Origin: Homarus americanus
Taxonomy: Eukaryota > Arthropoda > Malacostraca > Decapoda > Nephropidae
NCBI RefSeq assembly: GCF_018991925.1
Contig: NW_024720773.1
Coordinates: 3,403,758-3,467,757 of the forward strand
Length of the DNA stretch: 64,000 bases
Reading direction: 5' to 3'
Part shown: in pieces, positions 11,793-24,915 of the stretch
How the letters are laid out: the number at the start of each line of letters is the position of its first letter
Numbering within the stretch: the stretch's first letter is position 1
Notes under the pieces: generated by a model
Seen by the model: only the letters and a program-made list of their open reading frames with translations
Told to the model about the DNA's origin: nothing
The model's database searches: none
Program-made: the position numbers and the translations under genes

Positions 11793-12662
11793 GAATATAT
11801 TGAGAAAATATACTAAGATATTATCATGGTATAGGTCCTCACAATTTTATATACAGGTATATATTTTTACAAACAATCCTTTGGTAGTAACTAATGTTTC
11901 CAGTGCAATATTACAATGTTGGGAGCCTTATGGTCATAACTATCGCCAACTACTCGATTGTCATTCTTCATTTATAATCTTTTTTCTTTTTAGTTTTACT
12001 ACATTAACTTTTAAAATGTCTTTTCCTCCCAATATAATCTCAGTCCCTAGCTAGATTTAGACTTAATAGCCATTATATTTAGTTCTATTTAAATAATACA
12101 TCAGAATGGTCATGAGAAATCTGTAAACCTGCAGATAAATCTAGAGGACCGGCAACACTACCTCAGTCACATATTAGTTGACACCAAAACTAAACTTTAC
12201 ACTGCACCTGTCAACATAAAATATGTAATAAGGTAACTTTACACTGCACTCACCTCTATCATGAGTCAAGCACTACCACTCAGTTACAACTGCTGCTCCA
12301 CTAACACATTGGAGACTAAAAGGTTGAATGACTGCCATCTTCCAGGAAAGTGGAAATGCACTAGTCTGCTAGCACTAGGGACCAGTTGCTAGTGGCTAGT
12401 GGAGCCATTGACACCATGCGTGTAAAGTGTTAGTTACTACCACGTCAGCAATGGCACCTAGTAACATGCCTCGTGTAACTGCGCCCTAACTATAGTGTGT
12501 CCAGGTTATATCAGCTTAGTTTTGTCCAGTGATTGTGTCCAGCTGTCATGTGCAGTACAGTATTACCAAGACTGAAATACTGTACCATGATAAACTAGAG
12601 CAGTTTTCACCTTAAAGGTAGAGCTGTTTATAGGTAATAATAAATTATCTTTGATCACTTAC
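11793..12662. other. Unique part of the last F-box-gene intron
   Basis: A+T-rich intronic sequence. The open frame at 11695-12054 (+) starts inside the minisatellite and has no recognisable domain; rejected as a gene. On the gene's strand the donor GAG/GTAAGTGATC opens this intron at 12662. Confidence 0.6.
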
Positions 12663-12832
12663 CTCCTCAGTCTGTCATAGACCCGCTGCCAATTCTTTTG
12701 AACTTGTAACTCTTTGTGCATCTGAATAACGTGTTCTATCTGGGCTGGCGTCCAGTGAAAACTGCACAGTTGGCGCCATATACTTTTTTCTTCACTAACC
12801 TTTGCCATTAGACTGTAGGCTTCACCGGCAGA
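12663..12832 (-). CDS. Fbxo25/32: F-box protein FBXO25/32 family, exon encoding the second half of the F-box region
   Basis: 170-bp exon between the acceptor TTGTGTCCTACAG/TCT and the strong donor GAG/GTAAGTG. It encodes 56 residues plus two bases: SAGEAYSLMAKVSEEKSIWR, then QLCSFHWTPAQI, a short helix, and NWQRVYDRLR. Vertebrate FBXO25/32 have the matching pattern: a small-residue helix, SED..LWKKLC..HF...QI, then WKKMY..L. This half of the F-box contacts SKP1 in the family. Entry phase is 0, matching the exon at 40950-41042, and exit phase is 2, matching the exon at 7023-7212. The stop TAA seen in the reading frame spans the donor and is removed by splicing. Confidence 0.88.
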
Positions 12833-14419
12833 CTGTAGGACACAAGTAATTAGGTCAGGTGTGGACACTTAGCATAATACAATATTCTGTACAACGTTAT
12901 AGTACCGTGCCTGGCCCTTGTCACCATTACTCATTATTACAGAACTTTTAATTTGTCATCTGGTTTAACTATAAAGCCAAGTGTGAACCCCTACTGGAAA
13001 TGTAACAGTAACATTAACTGTTACTGGTGGTCATCTTGGCTACTGGTAATATATGTGAAGTAATTAAATGATATTTAAGGTCATTTCAAAAGGAATATAA
13101 TTGTAGAGTTACCAGGTCATTACTGAACATAGCTCACTAGCTCTGTCACTCTAGGAGAATAGGCTGCCAACACCACCACCTTATATTTACTTATTAACAT
13201 AAGAGCAAAACATGTAATTCAGGAGTGTGAAGGAGAGTGACTGAGGCTATGATAAGTGGAAGGAACCTGGATGTCATCGCTCTGTGATAAACAAATGTGA
13301 CGGGGCGAGAGAGCACTACAGAGAGACCAGAGGTGTCATATGGTACGAGACAGTGAGAGTGTTATTATGGTCTTCAGCACTAAGGCTACATCTGGTCCTA
13401 TTGAGTCAGTGATAGAGTCCCTTATAAAGAAGAGCTAAGATTATTAACTCTTGTTGTGGCTCAGTTGGCAGAACACAAGGAACCTCTCTGGTGGTTTACA
13501 TTATCCAAGTGAAGTGCTTGGACTATTACAGCTCCTGCTGGGGAAAGCCCAGGTCCCTGGTCCACTTTACATATGTCTTCCCTCATCTCGTATATTATAC
13601 AAGGTCATGTAACCCATTAAACTGCAGAATAATTGGGATTCAGTGACTAACCAATGGGGTGTGATGGTGTGTTTGCAGGAACACATAAACACTCCTGTTG
13701 GTCTTTTACGTTTCTTGGGTGCATTTATAAACTTGTGTCTTATTTATCAGTTCCTTACTAGCAACCTCTTTAATGTACTGGAAATATAATCCCTCTACTA
13801 AAACCATTGTGGTCACACACCATCTTGCCCAGAAAGCAGACAAACACCATCTTGGCTTTAAAGAAATGTTATAATTTTTTCCCACAAGAGACAACTAGTG
13901 TACTGATGGTAACTAGATGGTGGACAAGTGTTAGACGAAGATAATAATAATAAGAAAGAGAATACAGGTTGATAAGTGTCTTGCCTCCTGGTGTAAAAGT
14001 ACACTGGGGTAATACAGTATCAGGTAAATCAACCAAAGATGCAATGACCTCACCCTGGCTCTGATACTCACAATTTTACCTGGCAATACTTGATGAAGGG
14101 ATTAGTGGATCTATTTTCAGCTGTGTCACTGTCAAGATAAATATTAAACAATCCAAAAGAAGAATTTTTATACAATTAAACTACAGTATTCATCATTATT
14201 TAAAATCACAAAAAGTTTTCAAAAGTTTATATATTTACTTAAATAACGAAGAAATTTATATTAACGAATTGGCAACGCAACTACAACCAGGGCTAACATA
14301 ATATTCTCACATCAAATTTCAAGAATACATATTCCACATTTAATCTTAAGTATTTCATGAAGGCATTAATTATCTTTACAGTGTGAGCATTATATAATAT
14401 AACTTGTTGTAAGTTAGAG
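12833..14419. other. Intron sequence of the F-box gene, no element recognised
   Basis: Start (in + coordinates) of the 28-kb intron between the exons at 12832 and 40950. A+T rich with a short AAT run near 13938. The 62-residue minus frame at 13706-13894 shows no motif. I see no gene, RNA or repeat here. Confidence 0.6.
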
Positions 14420-15250
14420 GGCAGACACTGTGTAATAGACTCGGCATCTCCGAATGGGAAGGTAGAAACTTGGTTAAATTCAATACATTAGTAAAAAACT
14501 CAGTATTTACCAATTATACTTTCCGAATTAGATAACCTTCCACCAATCACATTTCAGGATGCAATCATTCTGCCAAATTCTAAAATAGATATGCCAGGCC
14601 TCACCATTTCCTCTAATATGTCAAGGAAGCCACACATTCACAACATCGCTAAAGCTGCCTCCCGAAAGCTAGGAATACTGTACAGATGCCGTAGCTACTT
14701 CACTCCTGAGCAGTTGCTTCAAGTTTATAAGGGATTCAATCGTCCTAACTTGGAGTACTGCTCTCATATCTGGGGTGGCTCTTCTTCTGTCCAACTGTTA
14801 GATAGGTTAGAATCAAAGGCATTTCGCCTTATTAACTCTTCCCTTTATCTTCACTGCAATGTATCTTCACTCTCTCTCTTTTACAGGTACTTTAATGGGC
14901 AATGTTTGGTGGATTTGGCATCCTTCTTTCCTCACACAGCCAAACTGTGGAATGCTCTGCCTTCCTCTGTGTTTCCATACTCATACAATCTGTCTCACTT
15001 CAAAAAGCTGGTTTTCCAACGTCTTTGTGGTGTAGATTAATAAAATCTTTTTCTTTTCTATTTTATTTATTTTTCTCTTACCCCCCACCCCCAGGCCCTG
15101 TTGTGGGTCGGTGACCTGTGCCCAAGGTGGGCTATTCCCCGTTAGGGGCAGTGCAGTATCCTTTCACCAGGGCCCCACAGATCACCATGTATTGCAAGGT
15201 AAAATTGCGAGTACGACAGACAACGGTGGGGCCATGCATCTTTGGTTGAC
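14420..15250 (+). pseudogene. Jockey-like non-LTR retrotransposon, 3' relic
   Basis: The end of a reverse-transcriptase ORF and its 3' tail. The frame at 14591-15040 contains the phrases KPHIHNIAKAASRKLGILYR, YCSHIWGGSSS, RLESKAFRLIN and HTAKLWNALPSSVFP, typical of the region after the RT domain in arthropod Jockey-like elements. Upstream, ISEWE..NLVKFN is present with frameshifts. An internal deletion removes part of the segment between FRLINSS and SLFYRYF. The non-coding tail (CAGGCCCTGTTGTGGGTCGG type) matches the short antisense piece at 61234-61369, which fixes the element's 3' end. The RT core is missing, so the copy is dead. The better-preserved relative lies at 44041-46486 on the other strand. 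Confidence 0.85.
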
Positions 15251-15294
15251 TGTACCTGTTAAAGTCTTCATATAGGATTCATCAAGGAGTAATT

Positions 15295-15957
15295 CTCTTG
15301 CCTGTACTGAACTGTACTGTACTGGTATCCCTCACTATACGAATGTTCACCATACATAAATTTGCTTATCCAAAAATTTTATTATATTCTTACCTCTTTC
15401 TCACTATCCAAAGTGATATTTGATTATGCAAAGAATTATAAGGCTCTGAGTAAGGCCATAACTCTCCTTACCCCTGTGGTGAACCCTCACTGCTCTCACA
15501 TAAGGCAATGTACTAACTATATACTGTACAGGCAGACCTGGTAATATGAAATCCCGGATTACAGAAATTCACCCTTACGGAATTTTTTAAATTATAGCCC
15601 AAAAAAATCATGATATGGATAAAAAAAAGCTCACCCTTTCAAAATTTGAGCATTTTTTTTATTTCAAATGTAAATATTGCGTTTCATAACAAAAAAAATA
15701 AATGAAATTATAACATTTATTTTGTGAGGATTATCTGTAGTAGCTACAAGATGTTCGGAAGGCAGCCGCCTGCCCAGCCACACCACAACAATGGCACTGC
15801 TCAATTAAAATTCTTTGCCAAGTTTGTGTTCAGTTATGTGTCTGTGTTACTGTGTACCCTTATTCAAGAGGAGTGGAAAAAGACCACCAAGTTCACCAAG
15901 TGGTGATAAAAGATTCCTTAAAGGAATTATGTTGAATAATAAACATTATGTTTTAAG
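15295..15957. mobile_element. Remnants of pogo/Tigger-type DNA transposon ends
   Basis: Two TA-flanked starts resemble Tigger-type termini: TACTGGTATCCCTCACTATA at about 15316 and TACAGGCAGACCTGGTAATA at about 15528, each followed by A/T-rich sequence with CCCTTACGGAA/CCCTTTC phrases. A short CTGTA run directly precedes the first one. The segment ends where the 43/53-bp satellite begins. No transposase frame survives (the 60-residue frame at 15724-15906 has no domain). I could not pair the ends, so the limits are approximate. Confidence 0.45.
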
Positions 15958-16259
15958 GAAGTAACTCCCAGTAACTCTGATCACAGCACCTCACCACCTC
16001 CTGCAGCAGTAACTCTGATCACACCACCTCACCTCACCACCTCCTGCAGCAGTAACTCTGATCACACCACCTCACCTCACCACCTCCTGCAGCAGTAACT
16101 CCCAGTAGCTCTGATCACACCACATCACCTCACCACCTCCTGCAGCAGTAACTCCCAGTAACTCTGATCACACCACCTCACCTCACCACCTCCTGCAGCA
16201 GTAACTCCCAGTAACTCTGATCACACCACCTCACCTCACCACCTCCTGCAGCAGTAACT
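15958..16259. repeat. 43/53-bp satellite, left part
   Basis: The unit is AGTAACTCTGATCACACCAC followed by CTCACCTCACCACCTCCTGC and AGC, with an optional extra AGTAACTCCC decamer. Units are tidy here. The array stops inside a unit at GTAACT (16259) and resumes at CTGATC (18349) after an I-like insertion, so both parts are one array. Confidence 0.95.
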
Positions 16260-18348
16260 TGGTACCCCTCAAGGTGGAGTACTTAGCCCCACTTTGTTCA
16301 ATGTTCTTATGAATGCATTATTAAATTTAATACCGGACAACCCCAGCAATATCTCAAACAGCTATGCTGATGATATTCTTATACATACTAAAACTCATCG
16401 TGAAATGCAAACCACCCTGAACCATGTATACGCAACTGAGAACCTCGGTCTTATTATCTCCACTGAGAAACTAAGGTGTTCAACAAACAAGCTGGTAACC
16501 GCAAACGCTGCCCCGCCAAGTTCAAGATAGGTAACAACACTATTGACTATGTTTCTTCTTTTAAATATCTTGGTGTTTCGTCCCTGTACCCTACCTGCCA
16601 TACAACAGCTAACCCGCCAATGTAATAACAGACTGAGACCTCTTAGAAGTGTAGCTGGTTACAGCCCGCACTATGGTGCTAATATTAGAATTGTTAAAAC
16701 AATGTACTCTAGGCTATATAAGATCTTTGATATTACCACGCACCAGCCCTGGTCATTCGTGACGGGAAAGGCGTTGACAAGCTCGAGAAAATGCAAAATA
16801 GCCCTCAAAATTATCCTTAGGATGTCCCATGAGCACTAAAGTACTTAATATGAGGAAAGAACTAGGTATACCCAGTATTAAAGATAGAATAATTGAAGTC
16901 AACCTCATGATAGCCCTGAGGCTTCTGCGTGGTGATCCTGATAACATTGTTTCCTTTAAAATTGCTAGAATGTATGATCCATGGGACTACTGAGTCCAAA
17001 ATGGATCCAAACTACAGCTACACATATGAAGATGTTTGGACGAGACCACCTGTACAAAGTTGAGACACAACAGCTTCCTGCCACCCTGGCGGACAGTTCC
17101 CTTCGATATCACAATACCGACATCCGCCTAAAATTAATTATACAAAGCATTTATCTCCAACACACTGCCAAATTGAGAGCTCTTGAACACATACACACTC
17201 TACAGACTAATGATAATATCACACAGACCATCGACACTGATGGATCTCTAACACCGCCTGTGGGAGGCTGAAGTGCTATTGTTGTGACTCAACCTGACGG
17301 TAATATAATTGAGAAAGGAGTGAATTAACAACTGGGCATCCACTCTACAAACTGAATTAGTTGCCATACTCACAGCTATTAAATTCAGTGAAACCACTGT
17401 TACTGACAGTCTCATCATCACTGACTCTCTACTCACTACTTGCCCTTGGCACCCTCGACTCAGGTTGTCACGCTCTTGTCTCTGAAGCCAGACACAAATA
17501 TGCGTGTCTTGTTGACCAGGGTGTCAAGGAAACTGTTGTGGATCCCCTCTCATAGGCCTCATAAAACATGACAGAGTTGATGCCTCGCCAAACTCGCGTC
17601 TAACAAGACACCGTTGAATACAATTTGGGTCTGCAAAAAGAACCAAAACTGTAATTAGGAAAGAACCTTTTGATGAGTTTGACTCAAGTAGACTAGTGCA
17701 AACAGGCACTAGTCGATCCATAAGTTACCATGATGAGATGTATCAAGTGAAACATGTATATGGAGCAAGTAACAAGATCACTAGATTACAGATGTTGTAA
17801 CCGGTAGATTAAGGTTAGGATATAAGTACCACTGGCAGTATGTTCTCAAGCAGATGTAAAGTGTGTGGCCAGACATATACACACTTGGCTACTACGTCCT
17901 CGACTTGTGAAGATAGAACCTTTAAGGGACAGGTCCAAGCACACTGTGTGAAATGGCACAACACTTCACCTCTAATGGAAGATAGCCGACATATTAAGAT
18001 TGTATCCACTTTTTGCACTTAGTAACTATATCAATTCTCATGTACCGAACCAAATACGCAATGTGAATACCTCTCACGTAAATGTGAATAACGAAGTGTG
18101 AGGCCAGACATACCTCACACGCCTGTACTCATGCATTTGTGAATAAGTTACCCTTTATGTATAGCACTAAACAAATAATGTAAATGAAATACTGTGTAAC
18201 ATTCAGTGCCATAATATCCTGACAACGGGGTTAATTTATCACCCTTTGTAAACTCTACTCTCTAATCCTTTTGCGCTTACCGCTCACAGGATGAGTGTGG
18301 GGTCCACAAATAATTAGCCGCTGTGGCGGCAATCAAATCAAAATCAAT
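16260..18348 (+). pseudogene. I-clade-like non-LTR retrotransposon, 5'-truncated, inserted in the satellite
   Basis: Begins inside the RT domain. GTPQGGVLSPTLFNVLMNAL is readable at 16260-16320 and NSYADDILIH (catalytic box) near 16357-16388. It then passes through several frameshifts. An RNase H-like part follows: TDGSL then GGSAIVV near 17233-17290, TELVAILTAIKFSE with ITDSL near 17353-17430. A terminal Cys-rich piece (CKVCGQTYTH, then a TLGYYVLD-like phrase in another frame) lies near 17854-17915. RT followed by RNase H and a terminal zinc knuckle is the I-clade order. The 3' end is a TCAAAATCAA-type simple tail at 18330-18348. The satellite reads in register across the insertion. Frameshifts and truncation make it inactive. 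Confidence 0.85.
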
Positions 18349-21300
18349 CTGATCCACCACCTCACCTCACCACCTCCTGCAGCAGTAAATCTGATCACAC
18401 CACCTAACCTCACCACCCCTGCAGCAGTAACGAATCACACCACCTCACCTCACCACCACTTGCCAGTAGCTCTGACCACACCACCTCACCTCCACCTCTG
18501 CAGCAGTAACTTCTGATCACACCACCTAACCTCACACCCCCTGCAGCAGTAACAGAGATCCCACTCACCCCACCAGCTCCTGCTGCAGTAACCAGTAACT
18601 CTGGTCGCACCACCTCCTCACACCACCTCCTGCAGCAGTAACTCCCAGTAACTTTCATCACACCACCTCACCTCACCACCTCTTGGAGCAGTAACTCCCA
18701 GTAACTCTGATCACACCACCTCCTGCAGTAACTCCCAGTAACTCTGACCACACCACCTCACCTCACCACCTCCAGCAGCAGTAACTCCCAGAAAACTCTG
18801 GTCGCACCACCTCACCTCACCACCTCCTGCAGCAGTAACTCCCAGTAACTCTGATCACACCACCTCACCTCCTCCTGCAGCAGTAACTCTGATCACACCA
18901 CCTCACCTCACCACCTCCTGCTGCAGTAACTCTGATCACACCACCTCACGTCACCACCTCCTGCAGCAGTAACCAGAACTCTGTCACGCCTCACCTCACC
19001 ACCTCCTGCAGCAGTAACTCCCAGTGCTCTGATCACCACCTCCTCACCACCTCCTGCTGCAGTAACTCACTAACTCTGATCACACCACCTCCTCACCACC
19101 TCCTGCAGCAGTAACTCACAGTCACCACCTCCACCTCCACCTTCACAGCGTAACGAAGATCCACCCTCACCTCACCACCTCCTGCAGCAGTAACTCTGAT
19201 CACACCTCCACCTCATCTCCTCCTGGCAGTAACTCCCAGTAACTCTCTGTCACACCTCACCTCACCACCTCCTACCTTGATGGTCTGATCAAACCACCTC
19301 ACCTCACCACCTCCTGCAGCAGTAACTCTAGTCACACCACCTCACCTCATCACCTCCTGCAGTATCCCAGTAACTCACATCACACCACCTCACCTCCTCC
19401 TGCAGCAGTAACTCTGATCACACCACCTCACCCCTCACCACCTCCTGCTGCGTAACTCTGATCACACCTCCCCTCACCACCTCCTGCAGCAGTAACTCCA
19501 GTAACTCTAGTCCACACCCCTCCTCACCACCTCCTGCAGCAGTAACTCCCACTAACTCTGATCCACCACCTCACCTCACCACCTCCTGCCAGTAGCTCCC
19601 AGTAACTCTCTGATCACACCACCTCCTCACCACCTCCTGCAGCAGTAACTCTGATCACACCACCTCACCTCACCACCTCCACAGCAGTAACGAAGATCCA
19701 CCTCACCTCACCACCTCTGCAGCAGTAGCTCTGATCACACCACCTCACCTCATCACCTCCTGCAGTAACTCCCAGTAACTCTGATCACACCACCTCACCT
19801 CACCACCTCCTGCAGCAGTAAGTCTGATCAACCACCTCACCTCACCACCTCCTGCCTGTAGCTCTGGTACACCACTCTGCCTCACCACCTCCTGCAGAGT
19901 AACTCCCAGTAACTCTGATCACACCTCACCTCACCACCTCCTGTAGTAACTCCAGTAACTCTGATCCACCTCACCTCACCACCTCCTGCAGCAGTAAATC
20001 TGATCACACCACCTCACCACCTCTGCAGCAGTAACTCTAATCACACCACCTCCTCACCTCCTGCAGCAGTAATCCCATCACCACTACCACCTCCTGCAGC
20101 AGTAACTCCCAGTAATGATCTGCACCACCTCCTCACCACCTCCTGCAGCAGTAACTCTGATCCTACCTGCACACCTCCTGCAGCGGTAACTCTGATCACC
20201 ACCCACCTCACCACCTCCAGCAGCAGTGCTCTGGTCACACCACCTCACCCTCACCACCTCCTGCAGCAATAACTCCCAGTAACTCTGATCACACCACCTC
20301 CTCCCCTCCTGCAGCAGTGCTCTGATCACACCACCTCACCACCTCCTGCTGCAGTAACTCTGATCACACCACCTCCTCACCACCTCCTGCAGCAGTAACT
20401 CCCAGTAGCTCTATCGCACCTCCCTCACCACCTCCTGCAGCAGTAACTCCCAGCTCTGATCACACCTCCTCACCACCTCCTGCTGCAGTAACTCCCACCG
20501 CTCCCAGTCACACCACCTCACCTCATCACCTCCTGCAGCGTGCTCTAGTCACCCACCTCCTCACCACCTCCTGCAGCAGTAACTCTGATCACACCACCCT
20601 CACCTCACCACCTTCAGCAGCGTGTGAGTCACACCACCTCACCCTCACCACATCCTGCAGCAGTAACTCCAGTCACACCACCTCACCTCATCACCTCCTG
20701 CAGCAGTGCTCCCAGTAACTCTGATCACACCACCTCACCTCACCACCTCCTGCAGCAGTAAGTTGATCAAACCACCTCACCTCACCACCTCCTGCAGCAG
20801 TAACTCTGATCACACCACCTCACCTCATCACCTCCTGCAGCAACTCAGTAACTCTGATCACCACCTCACCTCACCACCTCCACCAGCAGTACCCAGTAAC
20901 TCTAGTCACACCACCTCCTCACCACCTCCTGCGGCAATCTCAAGGTCTGATCAAACCACCTCACCTCACCACCTCCTGCAGCGTGCTCTGAGTGCGCCAC
21001 CTCCCTCCATCACTCCTGCAGCAGTAACTCCCAGTAACTCTGATCACACCACCTCACCTCACCACCTCCTGCAGTAGCTCCCAGTAACTCTGATCACCAC
21101 CTCACTTCACCACCTCCTCCTGCAGCAGCCCAACTCCCCGTAACTCTGAGTCACAGGACCTCTTACCTCACCCTCTCACAACAGTAAATCTGATCACACC
21201 ACCTCACCACCTCCTGCAGCAGTAACTCTAATCACGGCACCTCCCCACCTCTACCTCCTGCAGCAGTAAAATCTGATCCACACCACCTCACCACCTCCTG

Positions 21301-24300
21301 CAGCATTAACTCTAATCACAGCACCCTCACCTGCACACCTCCTGCAGCAGTAAATCTGATCACCACCTCCACACCTCCTGCAGCAATGTGCTCCAGTAAC
21401 TCTGATCACAGCACCTCACCTCACCACCTCCTGCAGCAGTAAATCTGATCACACCACCTCACCCACCTCCTGCAGCAGTAACTCTAGTCACCACCACCTC
21501 ACCTCACCACCTCCCAGCAGCGTGCTCTGATCACACCACCTCCACCTCACCACCTCCTGCAGCAGTAACTCCAGTAACTCTGATCACACCACCTCACCTC
21601 TGCCAACTCTCAGCAGTAACTCCCAGTAACTCCTAATCACACCACCTCACCTCACCACACCTCCTGCAGCAGTAACTCCCAGTAACTCCTGACCACCTCC
21701 CACCTCACCACCTCCACCACCTTGGCTAACTCCCAGTAACTCCTGACCACACCACCTCCTCCACCACCTCTCATGCAGCAATGGAGTCTGATCACTACCT
21801 CACCTCATCACCTCCTACAGCAGTGCTCCTGTCTACCTCCGCCTCACCGCTCCTGCAGCAGGCGCTCCCAGCTGCGATTCACCTCCTCGCCACCTGCAGC
21901 AGGCTCCCAGCAACTCGGCCCACCACACTCACCTCGCCACCTCCTGCCTTGTGCTCCCAGTAACTCTTATCACACACCACCTCACCTCACCACCTCCTGC
22001 AGCAGGCCAGCCACGCCACCACCTCCGCCTCCCACACTCCTGCTGCAGTAACTCCCACTAACTCTGATCACACCAGCTCACCTCACCCACCTCCTGCAGC
22101 AATGCTCTGATCCACACCCACCTCCTGCAGCAATGCTCAGTAACTCCTGATGCACTACCTCGCCTCCACCACCTCCTGCAGTAACTGATCACACACCACC
22201 TCACCACCTCCAGCAGTAACTCCCCAGTAATTCTGATCACACCACCTCCTGCAGCAGTAACTCTGATCCACCACCTCGCCTCACCACCTCCTGCAGCAGT
22301 AGCTTCCAGTGCACCACCTCACCTCACCACCTCCTGCAGCAGTAACTCTCATCACACCACCTCACCTCCCACCACCTCCTACAGCAGTAACTCCTGATCA
22401 CACCACCTCCACCACACCACCTCCAGCAGCAGTAACTCCTGATCACACCACCTCTGCACCACTCCAGCAGCAGTAGCTCTGATCACACCACCTCACCTCA
22501 CCACCTTCAGCAGGCAGTGGCTCCCCAGTGCTCTGGTCGCACACCACCTCACCACCTCCTGCAGCAGTACTCAGTGGCTCTGATCTACTTTCCCTCCTCA
22601 CCTCCTGCTGCACAACTCCCAGTAACTCTGGTCACACCACCTGCCTCACCCCTACTCATTAACTCTGGTAGCTCTGTCCACTCCCTCACCTCACCACCTC
22701 CTGCCTTGTCGCTCCCAGTAACTCTGAATCACACCCTCACCTCTGCCTCGCGCTAACTCCCAGTGCTCCTGATCACACCACCTCACCTCACCTCACCGCC
22801 TGGCTCCCAGTAACTCTGATCACTTTCCCACCTCACCTTACCACCTCCTGCAGCACAACTCCCAGCGCTCTGATCCACCACCTCACCTCACCTCCACCAC
22901 CTCCTGCAGTAGCCAACTCCCAGTAACTCTGATCACACCACCTCCCAGCAGCACAACTCCCAGTAATTCACCAGTCACACCACCTCCTCACCACCTCCCT
23001 GCAGCACAACTCCCAATAACTCTGATCCACCACCTCACCTCCCACCTCCTGCAGCAGTAACTCCCAGTAACTCTGATCACACACCACCTCCACCTCACCA
23101 CCTCCTGCAGCAATGTTTCCCAGTAACTCTGATCACCACACCTCCCACCACCTCCTGCAGCACAACTCCCAGTAATTCTGATCCACACCACCTCACCTCA
23201 CCACCTCCTGCAGCACAACTCCAGTAACTCTGATCACTCACCTCACCTCACACCACCTCCTGCAGCAATGCTCAATAACTCTGATCACACACCCTCACCA
23301 CCTCCACCCACGCACAACTCCCAGTAGTCTGATCACACCACCTCCACCTCCCACCACCTCCTGCAACTGCTCCCAGTAACTCTGATCCTCCCACCTCACC
23401 TCACCACCTCCTGCAGCATGCTCCCAGTAACTCCTGATCCACACCCACCTCACCTCACCACCTCCTGCAGCACAACTCCCAGTAACCTGATCCTCCACCT
23501 CACCTCACACCTCCTGCAGCAGTAACTCCAGTAACTCTGATCACACCACCTCACACCACCTCCTGCAGCACAACTCCCAGTAATTCTGATCCTCACCTCC
23601 ACCTCACCACCTCCTGCCTTTAGCTCAGTAATTCTGATCACACCACCTCACCTCCCACCACCTCCTGCAGCAGTGCTCCCAATGTCTGAGTCACACCACC
23701 TCACCACCTCCTGCAGCACAACTCCCAGTGAAATTCTGATCACACCACCTCACCACCTCCTGCTGCCACGCTCCCAGTAACTCTGATCACCACCTCACCA
23801 CCTCCTGCAGCACAACTCCCAGTGAATTCTGATCACACCACCTCACCTCACCACCTCCTGCCTTTGATAACTCCAGGCAGCTCTGAGTCACCTCCACCCT
23901 CCTACCTTTGCTCCCAGTAATTCTGATCCACACCACACTCACCTCACCACCTCCTGCAGCACAACTCCAGTGCTCTGATCCACACCACCTCACCACCTCC
24001 TGCAGCACCAGCTCCCAGTAACTGATTGAACCACCTCCACCTCACCACCTCCTGCAGCACAACTCCTGGTAAGCCAGTCACACCACCTCACCACCTCCTG
24101 CAGCACAACTCCCAGTAACTCTGATCACACCTCACCTCATCACACCTCCTGCAGCACAACTCCCAGTAACTCTGATCACACCACCTCCACCTCACCACCT
24201 CCTGCAGCAGTAACTCCCAGTAGCTCTGATCCACCACCTCACCTCCACCACCTCCTGCAGCACAACTCCCAGTAACTCTGGTCCGCACCACCTCACCTCA

Positions 24301-24714
24301 CCCACCTCCTCAGCAACTCCCAGTAATTCCCCAGTCCTCCGCCTCCTCACCACCTCCCCTGCCTTTAACTCCCAGTAACTCTGAGTCGCACCACCTCACC
24401 TCACCACCTCCTGCCTTCCCAACTCCCCCAGTAATTCTGATCCTCCACCTCACCTCACCACCTCCTGCAGCAATGCTCCCAGTAACTCTGATCTGCCACC
24501 TCACCTCACCACCTCTTGCAGCAGTAACTCCCAGTAACTCTGATCACACCACCTCACCACCTCCTGCAGCACAACTCCCAGTAACTCTGATCACACCACC
24601 TCACCTCACCACCTCCTGCAGCACAACTTCCAGTAACTCTGATCACTCCACCTCACCTCACCACCTCCTGCAGCACAACTCCCAGTAACTCTGATCACTC
24701 CACCTCACTTCACA
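18349..24714. repeat. 43/53-bp satellite, main block, about 140 copies
   Basis: Same unit as at 15958-16259. From about 19000 onward copies become irregular: lost CTCAC blocks, GATCACACC shortened to GATCCACC, GTAACTC replaced by GTGCTC, and CAGCAGTAACTCCC replaced by CAGCACAACTCCC, the last dominating after about 22800. Open frames on either strand (for example 20706-21077 and 23295-23498) are repeat-encoded. Confidence 0.95.
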
Positions 24715-24716
24715 TC

Positions 24717-24915
24717 ATGAATGAATCATAGCATGTGTCTATTTTCATTCATATATGTGCTTGTGTTACATTTTTGGGCTGCAAAAAATTTCCATAGGAA
24801 CGCGTCGCTACTTATATACTGAGAGTCAATGGGAAAATGGTTTAGCGATGCAAAAAGACTTTAAGAACGGAACCCTTCCATAGCCTGGGGATGCCTGTAC
24901 TGTACTGTACTGTAC
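24717..24915. mobile_element. Pogo/Tigger-type terminal fragment plus CTGTA run
   Basis: Right after the satellite comes an A/T-rich segment ending GGAACCCTTCCATAGCCTGG then GGATGCCTGTA, which is the form of a Tigger-type right end (reverse complement CAGGCATCCCC...). The terminal TGTA continues as CTGTACTGTACTGTACACTG. No partner end or transposase is seen. Confidence 0.5.
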
